A stretch of 64,000 nucleotides of DNA, from positions 6,906,501-6,970,500 of the forward strand of contig NC_066288.1 in assembly GCF_905404315.1 (NCBI RefSeq), read 5' to 3'. Below, in pieces: positions 1 through 12,985 of this stretch. Each line of letters starts with the position of its first letter. The stretch's first letter is position 1. Origin of the DNA: Leptidea sinapis. Lineage: Eukaryota > Arthropoda > Insecta > Lepidoptera > Pieridae. A program made the position numbers and the translations under genes. The notes beneath the pieces are model-generated. The model saw only the letters and a program-made list of their open reading frames with translations. It had not been told where the DNA came from and made no database searches.

Positions 1-495
1 GTTAATCTAATGTAATTATTAATAAATTCTGACGGCAATTCGAACCACCATTACACATGTAAGTGTTATAGTTTTCCTTGTCTTCATGAATGCATACAAT
101 CAAGGCTGATTTATTGCCGATTCTACTAGTTGAATTGAAGGAAACACGCCAACATAACATAACATATAAGATAAAAAGTTGTAAGGATAGTAACATTTAC
201 TTGTGAAATGAGAGGGCTTAGTAATAGTAGTAGTTCTGGTCACGTTGGTCCTAAATTACACCAAACAAATTTGGATCCCCTGCGAGACTTTCTTTATCTT
301 GTATTCCATCGATTCCAGTCTACCTTCAAAATTACTTCTATTACGTAATCTGAGTGAGCCTAGACACATTTGATCAGCAACAAAGAAAAGGTTGCAATGT
401 TCAGAGATAAATTTTCCCAAAAAATGCTTATGCACAATATAATTAAAGAATAACATTTCATTTGCTGAAGAAGAACGTTTTTTTTTTTATTCTAG
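1..495. other. Intron-like AT-rich flank at the window edge
   Basis: No gene is supported on either strand; short open frames here have no recognisable features. The stretch ends in a long T-rich tract (about 479-494) and TCTAG at 491-495, a good 3' splice site for the open frame that follows, so part of it is probably the last intron of a plus-strand gene entering from the left. A GTAAGT at 59-64 looks like a donor, but joining it to the acceptor at 495 would create a TAA codon in the downstream frame, so it is not the partner exon in that frame. Confidence 0.3.
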
Positions 496-752
496 AAGAC
501 CAAGGATGCATCAGCGAGTTTGAAAACACTGCTGCGTTCAGTCGAGAGTATCAGCTAGCTCAACGCTGTATGTGTGATGGTGAACACATGTTTAGCTGCC
601 CTGATGACTCTTCGTCTGACCTGGACCTCCACTTCCCTGACCACAAGAATCTGGTTGCCAAAAAGTTTAACCCAGATGTTAGTAAACAACATCTTATTCA
701 TTCAATTCAGAACATTACAACACTCTTACTCAGCATTGAAACGGTTAATTAA
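496..752 (+). CDS. Possible last coding exon of an unrecognised secreted-type protein
   Basis: An 85-codon open frame runs from a polypyrimidine tract plus TCTAG acceptor to a TAA at 750-752. Two bases (AA) complete a codon begun in the previous exon, so the exon is phase 1. The translation is not low-complexity and contains four cysteines, one early and then a C-x-C-x7-C cluster reading CMCDGEHMFSC, followed by an acidic stretch and a hydrophilic tail. Composition is less AT-rich than the flanks. An AATAAA at 1021-1026 could serve as polyadenylation signal. I do not recognise the family; the clustered cysteines suggest an extracellular fold, which is inference. An ATG at 462 opens the same frame but lies upstream of the acceptor and would translate the pyrimidine tract, so it is unlikely to be the start. 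A chance open frame remains possible. Confidence 0.4.
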
Positions 753-1115
753 TTCAAGCACCTGATTCCTGCCGCTTTAAATTGTGATATCATCTACTCC
801 GTCTGAATATATTATGACATTCCTCGACAGTGCCATTTCAAGTAACACTTGCATATATAACTTCGAGCTATTTTATTAACAAGAAGGTATAAAATTAAGT
901 ACTGAAGGCTAATTACAAGTTTTCACTTATAGTTAAACTAATAAGATTAAAAATTAAAACAAAAGAATTAACTTAAAGTCGCCAAGAATGTAAAATTTGC
1001 TGATTACATATTATAATAATAATAAAGTAGTGACTTTACCACAGGTATGTAAAATGGTAATAGGTATTGCTTAAGAGCTTGGTTATTGCCGCACGTTAAA
1101 AAATGTATCAGTTAC
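753..1115 (+). other. Possible 3' UTR and downstream flank
   Basis: This AT-rich non-coding stretch follows the TAA at 750-752. It contains AATAAA at 1021-1026, a candidate poly(A) signal for the plus-strand exon. Nothing else is recognisable. Confidence 0.3.
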
Positions 1116-1117
1116 AA

Positions 1118-1290
1118 ATTTCTATAACCAAACTATGGAATGGTCTTTCACGTCCCAGGTTTCCCAGGACGATACGACATTAGCGAAGCGCGTACACCTT
1201 CTTAAAAAGCCGGCAACGTTCTTGGGATTCTTCTGGATTGCAGAAGAGTAGGCACTTAACATTACGTAACACGTATCTCGCTTCTCTCTT
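1118..1290 (+). pseudogene. Decayed LINE 3' end (reverse transcriptase C-terminus)
   Basis: The plus strand encodes a broken TKLWNGL-type stretch followed by proline/arginine-rich sequence and a lysine/arginine-rich tail. This matches the C-terminal end of non-LTR reverse transcriptases of the jockey/CR1 type, in which an R-T-x-x-L-W-N motif precedes a short F-K-x-x-V segment. Stops interrupt it. The same family ends at 30560-30768 and, inverted, at 15426-15521. It is a 5'-truncated remnant with no coding capacity. Confidence 0.55.
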
Positions 1291-1490
1291 CTATAAATAT
1301 TAACTAAAATAATAAAATCACATCTTTAGGGTTTCAGGTGGCAGCTCAACTTATAAGTAGATATACTATATTATACGCTAATCCTTTGCCTTGGAACCTA
1401 GCTTACCAAAAAACAGACTATATTAATTTTATATACTAATATAATATAATAACTAATAATACTATATAATGATATGTAAATATTTATATA

Positions 1491-2077
1491 CAATACGAAG
1501 CAAATGGTGTTGAATATTCGTAAAGCAAGGTGACTTGTTTAATGTAAGTACAAGTATAGTCCGATATAGTAACTTTATGCGCGACCGTTCCACGGGATGA
1601 CAGACGCTGGCGGGGCCGGGGTAATAAGATGTCAGCGGATAGCGGGTGGTGTTGCGGGAAAGGCCAACAAGTGAGACTGCCATCCTTTCAAAATCTTTCA
1701 TATACACTAAAATCTGAAGTGCCGTTCGGTACACTACGCCCTGACCAAGTCTAACTCTCATTTTGTTTTTAAGATAGTTTATTTTGCACGGTCTTATAGC
1801 ATGTTTCAATAGTTTTCTTATATCATACTAATTATAAGCAATCTATTAATACATGTAAAATAAATGCGTTAAAAAGATCGGCGCCAATATGGTACCGATC
1901 TATGACACACCTCAGTGCCGGGCCATTGGCGATCGTGGAAGGTTAATACCCCTTCCCTACCACCGTCTGTCAGCCCGTGGAACGGTCGCGCACGTAGTTG
2001 TCGGACTATACTTGTACTCACATTATACAATCCACCTTACTCTACGAATATTCAACACCATGTGCTTCCAATAATAT
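1491..2077. repeat. Foldback repeat with ~137-bp inverted arms
   Basis: Bases 1491-1628 and 1941-2077 are imperfect inverted copies of each other. Both arms hold a shared TGGTGTTGAATATTCGT segment, an ACAAGTATAGTCCG segment and a GCGCGACCGTTCCACGGG segment. The central ~310 bp are unrelated single-copy-looking sequence. This is the form of a foldback or MITE-type element, or of two copies of one repeat inserted head to head. The open frames here are by-products of the arms. No transposase is present and I could not identify a target-site duplication. Confidence 0.6.
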
Positions 2078-4470
2078 TAATTAAGAAATATTTTCTTTAG
2101 ATGGAGAACCCCTTTCTCTTCGGTGAGCGTCTACCCATTGCTGCCAAAAAAGGATTCAATATGCAAGTCTTCTAATGCTATCGTATCCGCATATTTAACC
2201 GTCTAATAATATCTTTTTAGAAAGTTTAAGTGTTATATTTAGTACAGCGTAACTTAATATTATAATATAAAAATGACAAATCGACATATATAGTCGTTCA
2301 TTTATCAAATAGAGTCTTTTTTCTTTTAACTAACTATTTTTACGATGTATTCGCAGTAATTTTTTGAAGTATATAACTCTCGAATTCTCGTTATCGATCG
2401 GCGAACTCATGCGAATGCAGATGAATCAGAAACATTATTTACCTATCTAATAAAAAGAATAAGAATTTTGTTGACGAAAGTATGGACATACTTTAAATTC
2501 TGATCTATACTATATTTTTTATTCTGTACAATTCTTCAATAGGATAAGTCTTTGATGTGGTTTATATTTAATATGTGTGTATTACAGTGCAACCTCATGT
2601 TAAGTAATAATTTAGTTTTGGTGATGAAAATGATCTATTTATGTTACAAGAAAACAAGGGTATTCTTATTTTCTTATTTGTATTTTATATATATATTTTT
2701 TTCCTGCAAAACAATCAATTTCATTTAATTTCATTTATAATAAATATTGTCTAATCAACTGAATCGAATCACATTGATTTTATTGGGTTTCGCAATGTTT
2801 TGTGAAAATATATAAAAGCAAAAATTATAGTAAACAGGTAAATCTATAAGTGGCTTATAATTAAATAAAGAATGGCTTTCCAAATATTAAAAATAAATTT
2901 GATTAAGTACGTTATAAACAAATGTTTTATCTTAGGCTTAGGAAAACATAAGGCTTTATAATAAAGGATGTATTTGGACGTTTTACCAATGATCACTGGG
3001 AAATCTTTGTCTTGGGAAAAACAGATTTTCGCACACTATCCTCTCTAAACATCTCCCGACATAACTCTAACCGTTTCAGAATGATTTCAAATGGTATGAC
3101 ATGGTAATTATCTCACCATTTACCATGTTCTTCAGATAAGTCGTAAACTTACTAATTGAAAGGTGGTTAAGGCTTGAAATGACCAAAGATCATGATAAAA
3201 TGTACACTTGGCATTTTACGAGATTTATTAAGACTTTGAATAGGCGAAAATATGTATATAAATTTTCTAGTTTAAACATATTGAGGAGTTGTTCAGCTTA
3301 ATACCTACCGGAATCTGAATATCACGCCATTACGTCAAAGTACAAATTTGCACCCAAATCATGTTGATGTCTATCTGACGGCATTCCACAAAATTGTTTT
3401 GCTCTCAGAGCCCCTTCATGAAATCAAATACCAGCTACAGTATTCCCAAATCAATATGAATTAGTTACCGTGAATACCAGCTACGGATTTTATAACCTTG
3501 TAGGCATTGCAAACTATGGGAGCTTGGTTATCCATAAAGTCTGCAATAAATCTCATACAATTCCGAAATCAAACAATACTAGAACTATCCAATTTATAGT
3601 TATTTGAAAACGTGATTTACTCCATTCATTCCAATCAAAATCACAAACTACATTTTGCCATTATAATTTTTTATCAAACAGTTATCTGGTCATACCAATG
3701 TACATAAACAAAACCTTATTACTTCACAAAACTATTGAGCATTCTACGAGTCATAAATGACTCAAACACCTTAGCTATAATTAGTTTTATAAAAAAAATA
3801 TTAATATATTGAAAACTGCAGCGGCTCACAAAGACGGAACATTATGTATATTAGAATTAAACTAAATAGTATGATATTTGTATTAAGTCACGTTTAGTTA
3901 AATGTCTCTCTTATTTCTTCAAATTGTCATAATATTTATTGTAATTCAATGCGCCTTTCCGTATTGGGGCGGAATAGAATACTAACCCCAATCCCATGCC
4001 AGGATACAAGGGTGTCGTAAGAGGCGACAAAACCTGGCAACCCTGATAATAATCAGAAATCAGGGATTTATATTATGTTGCATCGAAATAACGGATTGGT
4101 TTGCTTTTTAGCATTTATTTTATTTTGATCCGTAAACCAATTTGTTTTAACATTGCTTTCTTTTCATGCGAATTATTTGATCCTAAGTACAAGACCGAAA
4201 CAAAATTATGTATATTTCTTGATTTGATAGCGGTATATATCTAATAGTTTTATTTCTTAATATAATATTATAAGTTTTAATTACAATTTTTTTTTGTATT
4301 TATAACAATGTAATATTTGACAGTAAATATGTCTTCCTTAGTAATTAATCAATATGTACGGACAATATGTCCCACGTTGATAAATAATAATAATTAATAT
4401 GTAATTGTATCTGCAAAACTCTAAATGGTATCTAAGAGAAAAGAAAAAGGAACTCGTTTTATTAAATTAT
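2078..4470. other. AT-rich intergenic DNA without recognised genes
   Basis: No long open frame, RNA gene or strong repeat was seen, apart from the LINE-like patch at about 3985-4035. The TA-rich runs at 2670-2700 and 4250-4300 are simple low-complexity sequence. Confidence 0.5.
3985..4035 (+). repeat. Short LINE 5'-region-like fragment
   Basis: The motif GGTGTCGTAAGAGGCGAC occurs here and again at about 25407-25424 within the RTE-like remnant. It is a frequent part of RTE-type elements in Lepidoptera. Only this patch is conserved, so it is a small relic. Confidence 0.4.
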
Positions 4471-5039
4471 TTATCGACGTGGTCTCAACTATTAATTAGA
4501 TTCTAGATGCAAATTTCAACGAATGATACTTTTTGAATTAACATCATTATTAATCACTACCAAAACCATGTAACAGTTTCAACATTCAACTTTGAAAATG
4601 TCACAAAAAATATTGAATGGCATTTCCACTGTGTATTTCCATTACATTGACGATGTTTTTAAAATCCACTGACTACTTTCTATCTCTCCAGCTGTTTTGA
4701 ATAGCTCTGAGCTCTAGCAAGAGACAAATTACCCCAACGAAGATTAAAATACACAGAAGGAAACTCTCGAAGACAATGCGCGACATCTAGATACGTGACA
4801 TCATGAAATATATGCGAAAGACACAGCAAAAGTTGAAAATCTGAATCCGTAGGCAATTCAGCTAGTTAAAATAGCTATAGAAATAGAAAAGAAACTAAAT
4901 ATCATCGTTACGGATATAGAATTGTGGAAATGCAATCACTATAAAAGTTATCAAGGACTATTGTTTACGAAAAATAAAAGGCGTTTAGTTGCTCACAAAA
5001 CTTAATATTAAATTATTCATGAACATAGCATGCATATCG

Positions 5040-5156
5040 ATCCTTCTATAAATAGGCAATTCAAAGCCTCTTTCATCTCTTCTATCTCTTCGATCTTTTC
5101 TTCAACGACAAAATTTAACAACAAAACATTACATAACAACTAAACAAACTAACATG
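5040..5156 (+). promoter_or_regulatory. Promoter-like block in each satellite 1 unit (example copy)
   Basis: The block runs CTATAAATAGG, about 25-35 bp of pyrimidine-rich sequence, an A-rich stretch free of ATG, then AACATG. It repeats in nearly every unit, for example near 5698, 6347, 6998, 7660, 10907, 11559 and 12215. Slightly altered TATA blocks occur near 8309, 9611 and 10257. TATA, initiator-like region and leader are spaced as in an RNA polymerase II core promoter. This is a sequence resemblance only, since AT-rich DNA yields TATA motifs often, and the ATG opens just a short frame. Confidence 0.3.
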
Positions 5157-8100
5157 ATACTTTTTGAATTAACATCATCACCTTTCATTATTAATCACTA
5201 CCAATACCCTGTAACTTGTAACAGTTGTAACGTTCCACTTATAAAAGGTCAAAAAATATAAAATGACATTTCCACAGTTTATTTCCATTACATTGACGAT
5301 GTTTTTAAAATCCACTGACTACTTTCTATCTCTCCAGCTGTTTTGAATAGCTCTGAGCTCTAGCAAGAGATAAATTACGTCAACGAAGATTAAAATACAC
5401 AGAAGGAAACTCTCGAAGACAATACGCGACATCTAGATACGTGACATCAAGAAATATATGCGAAAGACACAGCAAAAGTTGAAAATCTGAATCCGTAGGC
5501 AATTCAGCTAGTTAAAATAGCTATAGAAATAGAAAAGAAACTAAATATGATCGTTACGGATATAGAATTGTGGAAATGCAATCACTATAAAAGTAATCAA
5601 GGATTATTGTTTACGAAAAAACATAAGGCGTTTAGTTGCTCACAAAACTTTATATTAAATTATTCATGAACATAGTGTATATTGCATGCATATCGATCCT
5701 TCTATAAATAGGCAATTCAAAGCCTCTTCTATCTCTTCGATCATTTCTTCAACGACAAAATTTAACATCAAAACATTACATAACAACTAAACAAACTAAC
5801 ATGATACTTTTTGAATTAACATAATCACCTTTCATTATTTATTATTACCAATACCCTGTAACTTGTAACAGTTGTAACGTTCCACTTATAAAAGGTCAAA
5901 AAATATAAAATGAAATTTCCACAGTTTATTTCCATTACATTGACGATGTTTTTAAAATCCACTGACTACTTTCTATCTCTCCAGCTGTTTTGAATAGCTC
6001 TGAGCTCTAGCAAGAGACAAATTACCCCAACGAAGATTAAAATACACAGAAGGAAACTCTCGAAGACAATACGCGACATCTAGATACGTGACATCAAGAA
6101 ATATATGCGAAAGACACAGCAAAAGTTGAAAATCTGAATCCGTAGGCAATTCAGCTAGTTAAAATAGCTATATAATAGAAAAGAAACTAAATATCATCGT
6201 TACGGATATAGAATTGTGGAAATGCAATCACTATAAAAGTTATCAAGGATTATTGTTTACGAAAAAACATAAGGTGTTTAGTTGCTCACAAAACTTAATA
6301 TTAAATTATTCATGAACATTGTGTATATAGCATGCATATCGATCCTTCTATAAATAGGCAACTCAAAGCCTCTTTCATCTCTTCTATCTCTTCGATCTTT
6401 TCTTCAACGACAAAATTTAACAACAAAACATTGCATTACAACTAAACAAACTAACATGATACTTTTTGAATTAACATCATCACCTTTCATTATTAATCAC
6501 TACCAATACCCTGTAACTTGTAACAGTTGTAACATTCCACTTATAAAAGGTCAAAAAATATAAAATGACATTTCCACAGTTTATTTCCATTACATTGACG
6601 ATGTTTTTAAAATCCACTGACTACTTTCTATCTCTCCAGCTGTTTTGAATAGCTCTGAGCTCTAGCAAGAGATAAATTACGTCAACGAAGATTAAAATAT
6701 ACAGAAGGAAACTCTCGAAGACAATGCGCGACATCTAGATACGTGACATCAAGAATTATATGCGAAAGACACAGCAAAAGTTGAAAATCTGAATCCGTAG
6801 GCAATTCAGCTAGTTAAAATAGCTATAGAAATAGAAAAGAAACTAAATATCATCGTAACGGATGTAGAATTGTGGAAATGCAATCACTATAAAAGTTATC
6901 AAGGATTATTGTTTACGAAAAAACATAAGGCGTTTAGTTGCTCACAAAACTTATTAAATTATTCATGAACATTGTGTTTATAGCATGCATATCGATCCTT
7001 CTATAAATAGGCAACTCAAAGCCTCTTTCATCTCTTCTATCTCTTCGATCCTTTCTTCAACGACAAAATTTAACAACAAAACATTACATAACAACTAAAC
7101 AAACTAACATGATACTTTTTGAATTAACATCATCACCTTTCATTACTAATCACTACCAATACCCTGTAACTTGTAATAGTTTTAACATTCTACTTTGAAA
7201 AGGTCAAAAAAATATTGAATGGCATTTCCACTGTGTATTTCCATTACATTGACGATATTTTTAAAATCCACTGACTACTTTCTATCTCTCCAGCTGTTTT
7301 GAATAGCTCTGAGCTCTAGCAAGAGACGAATTACCTCAACGAAGATTTAAAAAACACAGAAGGAAACTCTCGAAGACTATGCGCGACATCTAGATACGTG
7401 ACATCAAGAAATATATGCGAAAGAAACAGCAAAAATTGAAAATCTGAATTCCGTAGCCAATTCAGCTAGTTAAAATAGCTATAGAAATAGAAAAGAAACT
7501 AAATGTCATCGTTACGGATATAGAATTGTGGAAATGCAATCACTATAAAAGTTATCAAGGATTATTGTTTACGAAAAAACATAAGGTGTTTAGTTGCTCA
7601 CAAAACTTTATATTAAATTATTCATGAACATTGTGTATATAGCATGCATATCGATCCTTCTATAAATAGGCAACTCAAAGCCTCTTCTATCTCTTCGATC
7701 TTTTCTTCAACGACAAAATTTAACAACAAAACATTACATTACAACTAAACAAACTAACATGATACTTTTTGAATTAACATCATGACCTTTCATTATTTAT
7801 CACTATCAATACCCTGTAACTTGTAATAGTTGTAACGTTCCACTTATAAAAGGTCAAAAAATATAAAATGACATTTCCACAGTTTATTTCCATTACATTG
7901 ACGATGTTTTTAAAATCCACTGACTACTTTCTATCTCTCCAGCTGTTTTGAATAGCTCTGAGCTCTAGCAAGAGACAAATTACCCCAACGAAGATTAAAA
8001 TACACAGAAGGAAACTCTCGACGACAATGCGCGACATCTAGATACGTGACATCAAGAAATATATGCGAAAGACACAGCAAAAGTTGAAAATCTGAATCCG

Positions 8101-11100
8101 TAGGCAATTCAGCTAGTTAAAATAGCTATAGAAATAGAAAAGAAACTCAATATGATCGTTACGGATATAGAATTGTGGAAATGCAATCACTATAAAAGTT
8201 ATCAAGGATTATTGTTTACGAAAAAACATAAGGCGTTTAGTTGCTCACAAAACTTTATATTAAATTATTCATGAACATTGTGTATATAGCATGCATATCG
8301 ATCCTTCCATAAATAGGCAACTCAAAGCCTCTTCTATCTCTTCGATCCTTTCTTCAACGACAAAATTTAACAACAAAACATTGCATTACAACTAAACAAA
8401 CTAACATGATACTTTTTGAATTAACATCATCACCTTTCATTATTAATCACTACCAATACCCTGTAACTTGTAACAGTTGTAACATTCCACTTATAAAAGG
8501 TCAAAAAATATAAAATGACATTTCCACAGTTTATTTCCATTACATTGACGATGTTTTTAAAATCCACTGACTACTTTCTATCTCTCCAGCTGTTTTGAAT
8601 AGCTCTGAGCTCTAGCAAGAGATAAATTACGTCAACGAAGATTAAAATACACAGAAGGAAACTCTCGAAGACTATGCGCGACATCTAGATACATGACATC
8701 AAGAAATATATGCGAAAGAAACAGCAAAAATTGAAAATCTGAATCCGTAGGCAATTCAGCTAGTTAAAATAGCTATAGAAATAGAAAAGAAACTAAATAT
8801 CATCGTAACGGATATAGAATTGTGGAAATGCAATCACTATAAAAGTTATCAAGGATTATTGTTTACGAAAAAACATAAGGCGTTTAGTTGCTCACAAAAC
8901 TTTATATTAAATTATTCATGAACATTGTGTTTATAGCATGCATATCGATCCTTCTATAAATAGGCAACTCAAAGCCTCTTTCATCTCTTCTATCTCTTCG
9001 ATCTTTTCTTCAACGACAAAATTTAACAACAAAACATTACATTACAACTAAACAAACTAACATGATACTTTTTGAATTAACATCATCACCTTTCATTATT
9101 TATCACTATCAATACCCTGTAACTTGTAATAGTTGTAACGTTCCACTTATAAAAGGTCAAAAAATATAAAATGACATTTCCACAGTTTATTTCCATTACA
9201 TTGACGATGTTTTTAAAATCCACTGACTACTTTCTATCTCTCCAGCTGTTTTGAATAGCTCTGAGCTCTAGCAAGAGACAAATTACCCCAACGAAGATTA
9301 AAATACACAGAAGGAAACTCTCGACGACAATGCGCGACATCTAGATACGTGACATCAAGAAATATATGCGAAAGACACAGCAAAAGTTGAAAATCTGAAT
9401 CCGTAGGCAATTCAGCTAGTTAAAATAGCTATAGAAATAGAAAAGAAACTCAATATGATCGTTACGGATATAGAATTGTGGAAATGCAATCACTATAAAA
9501 GTTATCAAGGATTATTGTTTACGAAAAAACATAAGGCGTTTAGTTGCTCACAAAACTTTATATTAAATTATTCATGAACATTGTGTATATAGCATGCATA
9601 TCGATCCTTCCATAAATAGGCAACTCAAAGCCTCTTCTATCTCTTCGATCCTTTCTTCAACGACAAAATTTAACAACAAAACATTACATAACAACTAAAC
9701 AAACTAACATGATACTTTTTGAATTAACATCATCACCTTTCATTATTTATTACTACCAATACCCTGTAACTTGTAACAGTTGTAACGTTCCACTTATAAA
9801 AGGTCAAAAAATATAAAATGAAATTTCCACAGTTTATTTCCATTACATTGACGATGTTTTTAAAATCCACTGACTACTTTCTATCTCTCCAGCTGTTTTG
9901 AATAGCTCTGAGCTGTAGCAAGAGACAAATTACCCCAACGAAGATTAAAATACACAGAAGGAAACTCTCGACGACAATGCGCGACATCTAGATACGTGAC
10001 ATCAAGAAATATATGCGAAAGACACAGCAAAAGTTGAAAATCTGAATCCGTAGGCAATTCAGCTAGTTAAAATAGCTATAGAAATAGAAAAGAAACTAAA
10101 TATCATCGTTACGGTTATAGAATTGTGGAAATGCAATCACTATAAAAGTTATCAAGGATTATTGTTTCGAAAAAACATAAGGCGTTTAGTTGCTCACAAA
10201 ACTTAATATTAAATTATTCATGAACATTGTGTTTATAGCATGCATATCGATCCTCCTATAAATACGCAACTCAAAGCCTCTTTCATCTCTTCTATCTCTT
10301 CGATCTTTTCTTCAACGACAAAATTTAACAACAAAACATTACAAAACAACTAAACAAACTAACATGATACTTTTTGAATTAACATCATGACCTTTCATTA
10401 TTTATCACTATCAATACCCTGTAACTTGTAATAGTTGTAACGTTCCACTTATAAAAGGTCAAAAAATATAAAATGACATTTCCACAGTTTATTTCCATTA
10501 CATTGACGATGTTTTTAAAATCCACTGACTACTTTCTATCTCTCCAGCTGTTTTGAATAGCTCTGAGCTCTTGCAAGAGACAAATTACCCCAACGAAGAT
10601 TTAAATACACAGAAGGAAACTCTCGAAGACAATGCGCGACATCTAGATACGTGACATCAAGAAATATATGCGAAAGACACAGCAAAAGTTGAAAATCTGA
10701 ATCCGTAGGCAATTCAGCTAGTTAAAATAGCTATAGAAATAGAACAGAAACTCAATATGATCGTTACGGATATAGAATTGTGGAAATGCAATCACTATAA
10801 AAGTTATCAAGGATTATTGTTTACGAAAAAACATAAGGCGTTTAGTTGCTCACAAAACTTTATATTAAATTATTCATGAACATTGTGTATATAGCATGCA
10901 TATCGATCCTTCTATAAATAGGCAACTCAAAGCCTCTTCTATCTCTTCGATCCTTTCTTCAACGACAAAATTTAACAACAAAACATTACATAACAACTAA
11001 CCAAACTAACATGATACTTTTTGAATTAACATAATCACCTTTCATTATTTATTACTACCAATACCCTGTAACTTGTAACAGTTGTAACGTTCCACTTATA

Positions 11101-12773
11101 AAAGGTCAAAAAATATAAAATGAAATTTCCACAGTTTATTTCCATTACATTGACGATGTTTTTAAAATCCACTGAATACTTTCTATCTCTCCAGCTGTTT
11201 TGAATAGCTCTGAGCTGTAGCAAGAGACAAATTACCCCAACGAAGATTAAAATACACAGAAGGAAACTCTCGAAGACAATGCGCGACATCTAGATACGTG
11301 ACATCAAGAAATATATGCGAAAGACACAGCAAAAGTTGAAAATCTGAATCCGTAGGCAATTCAGCTAGTTAAAATAGCTATAGAAATAGAAAAGAAACTA
11401 AATATCATCGTTACGGATATAGAATTGTGGAAATGCAATCACTATAAAAGTTATCAAGGATTATTGTTTACGAAAAAACATAAGGCGTTTAGTTGCTCAC
11501 AAAACTTTATATTAAATTATTCATGAACATTGTGTTTATAGCATGCATATCGATCCTTCTATAAATAGGCAACTCAAAGCCTCTTTCATCTCTTCTATCT
11601 CTTCGATCTTTTCTTCAACGACAAAATTTAACAACAAAACATTACATTACAACTAAACAAACTAACATGATACTTTTTGAATTAACATCATCACCTTTCA
11701 TTATTAATCACTACCAATACCCTGTAACTTGTAACAGTTGTAACGTTCCACTTATAAAAGGTCAAAAAATATAATATGACATTTCCACATTTATTTCCAT
11801 TACATTGACGATGTTTTTAAAATCCACTGACTACTTTCTATCTCTCCAGCTGTTTTGAATAGCTCTGAGCTCTAGCAAGAGATAAATTACGTCAACGAAG
11901 ATTAAAATACACAGAAGGAAACTCTCGAAGACTATGCGCGACATCTAGATACGTGACATCAAGAAATATATGCGAAAGAAACAGCAAAAATTGAAAATCT
12001 GAAATGCGTAGCCAATTCAGCTAGTTAAAATAGCTATAGAAATAGAAAAGAAACTAAATATCATCGTTACGGTTATAGAATTGTGGAAATGCAGTCACTA
12101 TAAAAGTTATCAAGGATTATTGTTTACGAAAAAACATAAGGCGTTTAGTTGCTCACAAAACTTTATATTAAATTATTCATGAACATTGTGTATATAGCAT
12201 GCATATCGATCCTTCTATAAATAGGCAACTCAAAGCCTCTTCTATCTCTTCGATCCTTTCTTCAACGACAAAATTTAACAACAAAACATTACATAACAAC
12301 TAAACAAACTAACATGATACTTTTTGAATTAACATAATCACCTTTCATTATTTATTACTACCAATACCCTGTAACTTGTAACAGTTGTAACGTTCCACTT
12401 ATAAAAGGTCAAAAAATATAAAATGAAATTTCCACAGTTTAATTCCATTACATTGACGATGTTTTTAAAATCCACTGACTACTTTCTATCTCTCCAGCTG
12501 TTTTGAATAGCTCTGAGCTTTAGCAAGAGACGAATTACCTCAACGAAGATTAAAATACACATAAGGAAACTCTCGAAGACTATGCGCGACATCTAGATAC
12601 GTGACATCAAGAAATATATGCGAAAGAAACAGCAAAAATTGAAAATCTGAAATCCGTAGCCAATTCAGCTAGTTAAAATAGCTATAGAAATAGAACAGAA
12701 ACTCAATATTATCGTTACGGAAATAGAATTGTGGAAATGCGATCACTATAAAAGGTTTCAAGGATTATTTGAC

Positions 12774-12985
12774 ACAAAACTAAATTTTAAATTATCCATG
12801 AAGTGAACAAGAATTGAAAAACTTCTCTCAAAATTATAAAATGCCCTTTTTCAATAAGTATCATTTATGTAAATTGTTTTTGTATAGAGAATGTAATTTA
12901 ACGTCTCATATCATAACAATTTGGAGGGATAATTTTAATATCTGTAGAGATAGTCAAAAGTAAAGCGGTGATAATATATAGCATG
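12774..12985 (+). repeat. Extra segment in an edge unit of satellite 1
   Basis: Between the CATGAA motif and the ATATATAGCATGCAT motif the internal units have only about 10 bp, but this edge unit carries about 180 bp. A diverged second copy of the same extra segment lies at about 13668-13855. Both contain AAGTATCATTTATGTA, TTGTTTTTGTATA and AACAATTTGGAGGG. This indicates that the amplified internal unit is a deletion form of a longer ancestral unit. Confidence 0.75.

Noticed and set aside
59..64. GTAAGT splice donor paired with the acceptor at 495
   Set aside because: The junction would create a TAA stop in the downstream frame, and no acceptor for an exon is visible in the first 58 bases.
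5154..5263. 34-codon frame after the promoter-like block of satellite 1
   Set aside because: Several units close it after seven or eight codons, so there is no sign of selection for a peptide.
11035..11289. 84-codon minus-strand frame with a hydrophobic start
   Set aside because: It lies entirely inside one satellite 1 unit and is broken or absent in the other units, so it is a by-product of the repeat.
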